Source of the DNA: JBCBCP01 sp038530575
Lineage (GTDB): Bacteria; Pseudomonadota; Alphaproteobacteria; Rhodobacterales; Rhodobacteraceae
Reading direction: 5' to 3'
Length of the DNA: 64,000 nucleotides
Assembly: GCA_038530575.1 (NCBI GenBank)
Contig: JBCBCP010000004.1
Span: 62,001 to 126,000, forward strand
Part shown: in pieces, positions 60,413 to 64,000 of the stretch
Layout: each line of letters starts with the position of its first letter
Position numbering within the stretch: the stretch's first letter is position 1
Notes under the pieces: generated by a model
The model's input: only the letters and a program-made list of their open reading frames with translations
What the model was told of the DNA's origin: nothing
The model's database searches: none
Translations under genes and position numbers: made by a program

Positions 60413-61986
60413 CAGATCATCTCCGCCGCTTTGGCTGCGCGGGCCTGCTTTGCCAGCTTCTTTTCCTGAAGCGCGCGGAAGTCGGGGCGCAGGTTCGGGG
60501 CACCTTCCCAGACGCCCGCGGTATCGCCGCTGCCTACGCCTTCGAAGAAGGCCTTCATGCGGTCCATGCGTCCCTTGTTGCCGATGGCCGCATTCACGAC
60601 CTGAGCGAGGGAGCCTGCACCGGCAGGGCCCATCAGGGGCCGCGCGGAAATCAGATTGGTGAAGTAAAGGCCGGGAATGCCCAGCTCTTTGGCCTTCTGC
60701 ACAACCGGGGTCGTGCCAATGGCGAGGTCGGGCTGGAACGCCTCCATCGCCGCGCAATCATCTTCGAGCGAGGCGCGGAACTTGACGCTGACGCCCTTCG
60801 CTTCAAGCCACGCCTGGTCATCTGCGTTCCACGGCGTGCGTGGGCAGGCGGTACCAACGTAAGGCACCTTCGCGCCGCTTTCGATCAGCAGGCGTGCAAC
60901 CAGAAGTTCCGAGCCTTCGTAACCACTTAGCGTGATCGTGCCATCAATCGGCGCACCAAGAATAGCTTCCTCAACCGCAGGCAAGAACGCATTCTGCGCG
61001 GCTGCGATCTGGGCCTCGGGCGCGCCATGCGCCTCACCAATCGCACGCAGCCATGCGGCGGTGCCATCGCGGCCCACGGGTGCGCTGCCCACAACGGGCC
61101 GACCTGCGGCCTCAAACTCGCGCACGGATGCGGTGTAAAATGGGTGGATGGCGGCAATCACCGCGCCATCAAGCGCCGCATAGAGTTCACGCCACTCGCG
61201 GCAGGGGACGGTCGGACCAGCGGCAAGACCCATCGGGTCCAGCATCGCGCCAATCATCATCGGGTCAGCCGGGAACATCTCACCCAGCAAAGGAACAGTC
61301 GGGCGGTCAGACTTGCCCGCAGCGGGCGCGGCGACAGGGCCAGCCTCAATCTCTTGCCGCGCGTAGTTCAGCATCGCACCGGCGAGGACGTCCTTCGCCT
61401 CCGCATGGGTGGGGATGCCAAAGCCCGGCACATCAATGCCGACAATCCGCACGCCATTGATCTCGTCCGGCAGCAAGCGCAGCGGCACACCGGAGGCTGT
61501 CGGCACGCACAGGTTCGTCACCACGATTGCATCGTAACGGTCGGGGTCTGCCAGCTCATGCACGCTTTCGCGGATGTCCTCGAACAGCTTTCCGGTCACC
61601 AAAGTCTCGGAATTGAACGGCACATAGCCAACCGACCGCCGCGCGCCGTAGAAGTGGGACACGAAGGTCAGGCCATAAACGCAGCAGGCTGAACCCGACA
61701 GCACGGTCGCCGTGCGCCGCATCCGCAGACCCACGCGGAGCGAGCCAAAGGCGGGACACATCGATTGCGGCTTGTCATGGGGGCCTTGCGGGTAATCGGC
61801 CGCGAACTGGGCCAGCAACTCGGGATTGGCCTGCTCCGCAGCCGCCTTCATCTCGGACCCGGAGTGGCAGCCAAGCCCATCGGTTGGAACGTCCGCAGAC
61901 GGCTCCGCAGCGATCACCTCGACATTGCCGGAGGCGTCATAGCCAACTTCAAAGCCTTCGCGCGTATGATCGTCCCGATCATGCAT
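60412..61986 (-). CDS. bchY: Chlorophyllide a reductase subunit Y
   Basis: The other catalytic subunit of chlorophyllide a reductase. The 524-aa protein has MCPAFGSLRVGLRMRRTATVLSGSACCVYGLTFVSHFYGARRS, with the Cys ligands of the shared Fe-S cluster, VTNLCVPTASGVPL and ITLSGYEGSELLVARLLIESG. The ATG at 61986 overlaps the bchX 3' end by 8 bp. It is about 25 aa longer at the N-terminus than Rhodobacter BchY. Confidence 0.95.
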   Translation of the reverse strand: MHDRDDHTREGFEVGYDASGNVEVIAAEPSADVPTDGLGCHSGSEMKAAAEQANPELLAQFAADYPQGPHDKPQSMCPAFGSLRVGLRMRRTATVLSGSACCVYGLTFVSHFYGARRSVGYVPFNSETLVTGKLFEDIRESVHELADPDRYDAIVVTNLCVPTASGVPLRLLPDEINGVRIVGIDVPGFGIPTHAEAKDVLAGAMLNYARQEIEAGPVAAPAAGKSDRPTVPLLGEMFPADPMMIGAMLDPMGLAAGPTVPCREWRELYAALDGAVIAAIHPFYTASVREFEAAGRPVVGSAPVGRDGTAAWLRAIGEAHGAPEAQIAAAQNAFLPAVEEAILGAPIDGTITLSGYEGSELLVARLLIESGAKVPYVGTACPRTPWNADDQAWLEAKGVSVKFRASLEDDCAAMEAFQPDLAIGTTPVVQKAKELGIPGLYFTNLISARPLMGPAGAGSLAQVVNAAIGNKGRMDRMKAFFEGVGSGDTAGVWEGAPNLRPDFRALQEKKLAKQARAAKAAEMI

Positions 61987-62980
61987 CGTCGTAGACAACC
62001 TCCAGCGACGGTTTCGGCTCGGAATTCTTGCCCCGCATATCGACATCCGTGGCAGGCTCCAGCACGACGCCCGCACCTGTGTCAGAGCCGTCAAACAGCT
62101 CAAGCAGCTCGTCCTGCGTCAGCGCGGTGGGGCGCATCGGCGGGGCATCGGCGACATTCTCGCCCAGCGCGGCGAACAGGGCGCCCCACTGGCTTTCTGA
62201 GGTGCCGACGATCTGGTAGTTTGCGGATTTCTTGCGCAGGTCGTCATCCTGCGGGATCGACGCTAGCACCGGGATGTCGACAGCCTTGGCAAAGGCCTGC
62301 GCCTCGCCCGAACCGTCATCCTTGTTGATCACAAGGCCCGCGACGCCAACATTGCCACCTAGCTTGCGGAAATACTCCACAGCGGAACAAACGTTGTTTG
62401 CGACATAGAGCGACTGGAGGTCGTTCGAGCCGACCAAGATCACCTTCTGCGCCATATCCCGCGCAATCGGCAGACCAAACCCGCCACAGACCACGTCTCC
62501 CAGGAAGTCGAGCAGGACGTAGTCAAAATCCCAATCGTGGAAGCCGAGCTTTTCCAGAAGCTCGAACCCGTGGATGATCCCGCGCCCGCCACAGCCGCGG
62601 CCAACTTCGGGCCCGCCCAGCTCCATGGCGAAAACGCCACCGCGCTTGAAGCAGACATCGCCGATCTTCACCTCTTCGCCCGCGAGCTTCTTCTTGGTCG
62701 AGGTCTCGATGATGGTCGGGCATGCCTTGCCACCGAACAGCAGGCTGGTCGTGTCAGACTTCGGGTCACAGCCGATCAGCAGCACACGCTTGCCCTGCTC
62801 AGCCATCATGTGGCTGAGGTTGGCGAGCGTAAATGACTTACCGATGCCGCCCTTGCCGTAGATCGCGATGATTTGCGTCTTGGACGTCGGCTCTTCGGTG
62901 ACGATGTCGGCCAGATCCTCGTTCGCCTCATCGCGAAGTCGATCCGAGAAATCTTTCAGATTTGGTACTTCGTCTTTCAC
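61979..62980 (-). CDS. bchX: Chlorophyllide a reductase iron protein
   Basis: NifH-like ATPase that feeds electrons to BchYZ. The 333-aa protein has P-loop YGKGGIGKS (about 41-49), Cys ligands in ELGGPEVGRGCGGRG and DVVCGGFGLPI, and TTSLLFGGKACPTIIET. The GTG at 62980 makes a GTGA overlap with the bchC stop and gives the usual length. An ATG 36 bases earlier would overlap bchC by 40 bp. Confidence 0.96.
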   Translation of the reverse strand: MKDEVPNLKDFSDRLRDEANEDLADIVTEEPTSKTQIIAIYGKGGIGKSFTLANLSHMMAEQGKRVLLIGCDPKSDTTSLLFGGKACPTIIETSTKKKLAGEEVKIGDVCFKRGGVFAMELGGPEVGRGCGGRGIIHGFELLEKLGFHDWDFDYVLLDFLGDVVCGGFGLPIARDMAQKVILVGSNDLQSLYVANNVCSAVEYFRKLGGNVGVAGLVINKDDGSGEAQAFAKAVDIPVLASIPQDDDLRKKSANYQIVGTSESQWGALFAALGENVADAPPMRPTALTQDELLELFDGSDTGAGVVLEPATDVDMRGKNSEPKPSLEVVYDDA

Positions 62981-63918
62981 GCGGGGCGCTCCCAGTTGAG
63001 GATCATTTTCAGGCACGCGCCATCGGTGAAGGCTTGGGTATAAGCCTCCCGTGCGCTGCGGGCCTGGCTCGTGTGTGTGATGAGGCCGTCAAGGCTTAGC
63101 GCGCCGCATTCGACCAGCGCGCGTGTCGCCACCAGATCGTCACGCGTCCATTCGGCGGCGACGCGAAAACGAGCCTCTTTCATGAAGGCGGGCGGGAACG
63201 CAAAGCTGAGCGGCTCGGAATAGAAACCGGCCAGAACAACTTCGCCGCCCTTGGCAATGCGGCCGACCAGATCGTTCAGGATCGGGCCGTGGCCGGAAGC
63301 GTCGTAGATGGAGCGGTAATCGCGGCGTTCGTCCTCGGACGGGTCGATGACCTCGTACCCTTGCGCGCCCGAGCGGCGGGCCGGGTCGATTTCCCAAACC
63401 GTAGGCGCAGGGGCGCCAGCGGCAATTGTCAGACGGGCCAGGAGGCGGCCCAGAACGCCGTGGCCCACGATCAGGTCAGGCACTGCCTTGTTCATTCCCG
63501 CCATCGCGTGACGGGCCGTTGCGGCCAGCGCCAGAAGCGCGCCCTCGGCCCCGAAAGCCGGGTCAATTTTCACAACGCGGCCCGAGTCGCTCACCAGCCG
63601 CTCTGCCGCACCGCCAAACAGGCCAAACGCTCCGTCAAAGCAATTCGCGCCGGGGACAAAAACGTGATCGCCGGGCTTGAACCCGCTGAGCACGCCCGCC
63701 TCCACCACTTCGCCAGCGGCCTCGTAGCCGGGCACAAGCGGGTAGCCCATGCCGGGGAACGGAGGCATTTCGCCGGACCAGAACAGCTTTTCAGTGCCTG
63801 TGGAGATGCCCGAATGGCGCACATCAATCACGACGTCGGTGGCACCCGGCGCGGTCAGCGTCAGGGTTCCGATGTCGAGGTCCTTGGGACCTTTGAGCAA
63901 GACGGCGTCGGTGTGCAC
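62977..63918 (-). CDS. bchC: Bacteriochlorophyllide a (3-hydroxyethyl) dehydrogenase
   Basis: Oxidises the 3-hydroxyethyl group to acetyl in bacteriochlorophyllide a. The 313-aa medium-chain dehydrogenase-like protein has GISTGTEKLFWSGEMPPFPGMGYPLVPGYEAAGEV and VGHGVLGRLLARL (nucleotide site). The start is GTG at 63918, 7 nt after GGAGG. It heads the bchCXYZ-puf operon on the minus strand, next to a palindromic promoter element. Confidence 0.95.
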   Translation of the reverse strand: MHTDAVLLKGPKDLDIGTLTLTAPGATDVVIDVRHSGISTGTEKLFWSGEMPPFPGMGYPLVPGYEAAGEVVEAGVLSGFKPGDHVFVPGANCFDGAFGLFGGAAERLVSDSGRVVKIDPAFGAEGALLALAATARHAMAGMNKAVPDLIVGHGVLGRLLARLTIAAGAPAPTVWEIDPARRSGAQGYEVIDPSEDERRDYRSIYDASGHGPILNDLVGRIAKGGEVVLAGFYSEPLSFAFPPAFMKEARFRVAAEWTRDDLVATRALVECGALSLDGLITHTSQARSAREAYTQAFTDGACLKMILNWERPA

Positions 63919-63950
63919 GCGTGCCTCCGGGATTGAGTGGCGCCTGATGG

Positions 63951-63965
63951 TCCGAATCTTTCGGA
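63951..63965. promoter_or_regulatory. 15-bp perfect inverted repeat in the bchC promoter region
   Basis: TCCGAA-TCT-TTCGGA is perfectly symmetric, 33-47 bases upstream of the bchC GTG. It sits where a regulator of the bch-puf operon would act. It does not match the PpsR/CrtJ TGT-N12-ACA pattern; TGT triplets at 63981 and 63989 could begin such sites, but the window ends before any partner can be read. Confidence 0.5.
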
Positions 63966-64000
63966 CACAGAACGGCGGGATGTCACACTGTCATTCTAGC

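Noticed and set aside
60412..60757. N-terminal extension of bchZ
   Set aside because: The frame is open upstream but overlaps bchY and encodes Arg-rich non-BchZ sequence; the ATG at 60412 gives the normal protein.
63965..64000. PpsR/CrtJ operator in the bchC promoter
   Set aside because: TGT triplets are present at 63981 and 63989 but the ACA partner positions are either wrong or lie beyond the window, so the site cannot be claimed.
1..64000. tRNA/rRNA genes, CRISPR arrays, insertion sequences, prophage
   Set aside because: No cloverleaf-like sequence, regularly spaced repeats, transposase motif or phage gene was recognised on either strand by eye; a covariance-model search would be decisive for RNAs.

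Overview
The window reads as chromosomal DNA of an aerobic anoxygenic phototrophic alphaproteobacterium of the Rhodobacterales, most likely the Roseobacter group. The evidence is high GC with GC-rich third codon positions, many GTGA/ATGA start-stop overlaps, an NDUFAF5-like methyltransferase next to comF/grxC, and above all a bacteriochlorophyll/reaction-centre operon with pufC (tetrahaem cytochrome) in the position that pufX occupies in Rhodobacter. The species cannot be named from the sequence alone. No tRNA, rRNA, insertion sequence, prophage or CRISPR array was seen, and no gene-free stretch exceeds 300 bp.

Layout. (1) 1-16.7 kb is housekeeping: secA (cut by the left edge), a parvulin isomerase-argJ-mutT operon, the rimP-nusA-ylxR-infB translation/transcription operon with a sulfotransferase on its tail, a proline iminopeptidase/short binding-protein pair, ubiG, a marR-nitrilase-grxC group, comF, a methyltransferase and hemH. 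(2) 16.7-29.1 kb is envelope and stress functions: a 59-aa secreted membrane peptide, two L,D-transpeptidase genes flanking a CAP-domain lipoprotein, an RNA m5U methyltransferase, a pair of MsbA-type ABC exporter half-transporters behind a possible 8-codon leader peptide, a CCA-adding-type enzyme, two Nudix enzymes, Hsp33, and a receiver-PP2C phosphatase divergent from an HPt protein. (3) 29.1-40.6 kb is central metabolism: ilvA, argG, a second sulfotransferase-like gene, periplasmic msrA, a ribokinase-malic enzyme pair, a CaiB-type CoA-transferase, an M20 deacylase and an Hsp70-like protein. (4) 40.7-53.0 kb is an uptake-and-catabolism island: a peptide/opine-type ABC transporter (binding protein, two permeases, fused ATPase) with an aldehyde dehydrogenase, an SDR dehydrogenase, two cupins, a P1-family (DmpA/NylC-like) amidase, an alpha/beta hydrolase, a TTC38-like TPR protein and an inverted histone-deacetylase-like amidohydrolase. 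(5) 53.0-64 kb is one arm of the photosynthesis gene cluster, all on the minus strand and transcribed bchC-bchX-bchY-bchZ-pufQ-(pufK-like)-pufB-pufA-pufL-pufM-pufC, then a terminator, then dxs.

How it works together. bchXYZ and bchC carry out late steps of bacteriochlorophyll a synthesis. pufBA make the LH1 antenna, pufLM the reaction-centre core and pufC its electron-donor cytochrome. dxs supplies isoprenoid precursor for phytol and carotenoids. RNA structures (the 10-bp pufA-pufL hairpin, a 14-bp terminator and further hairpins behind pufC) and a rare-codon mini-ORF overlapping pufB probably set subunit stoichiometry. The catabolic island looks like a complete import-hydrolyse-oxidise route for an amide- or peptide-bonded compound. 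Its substrate is unknown, and it is the best candidate here for an undescribed system.
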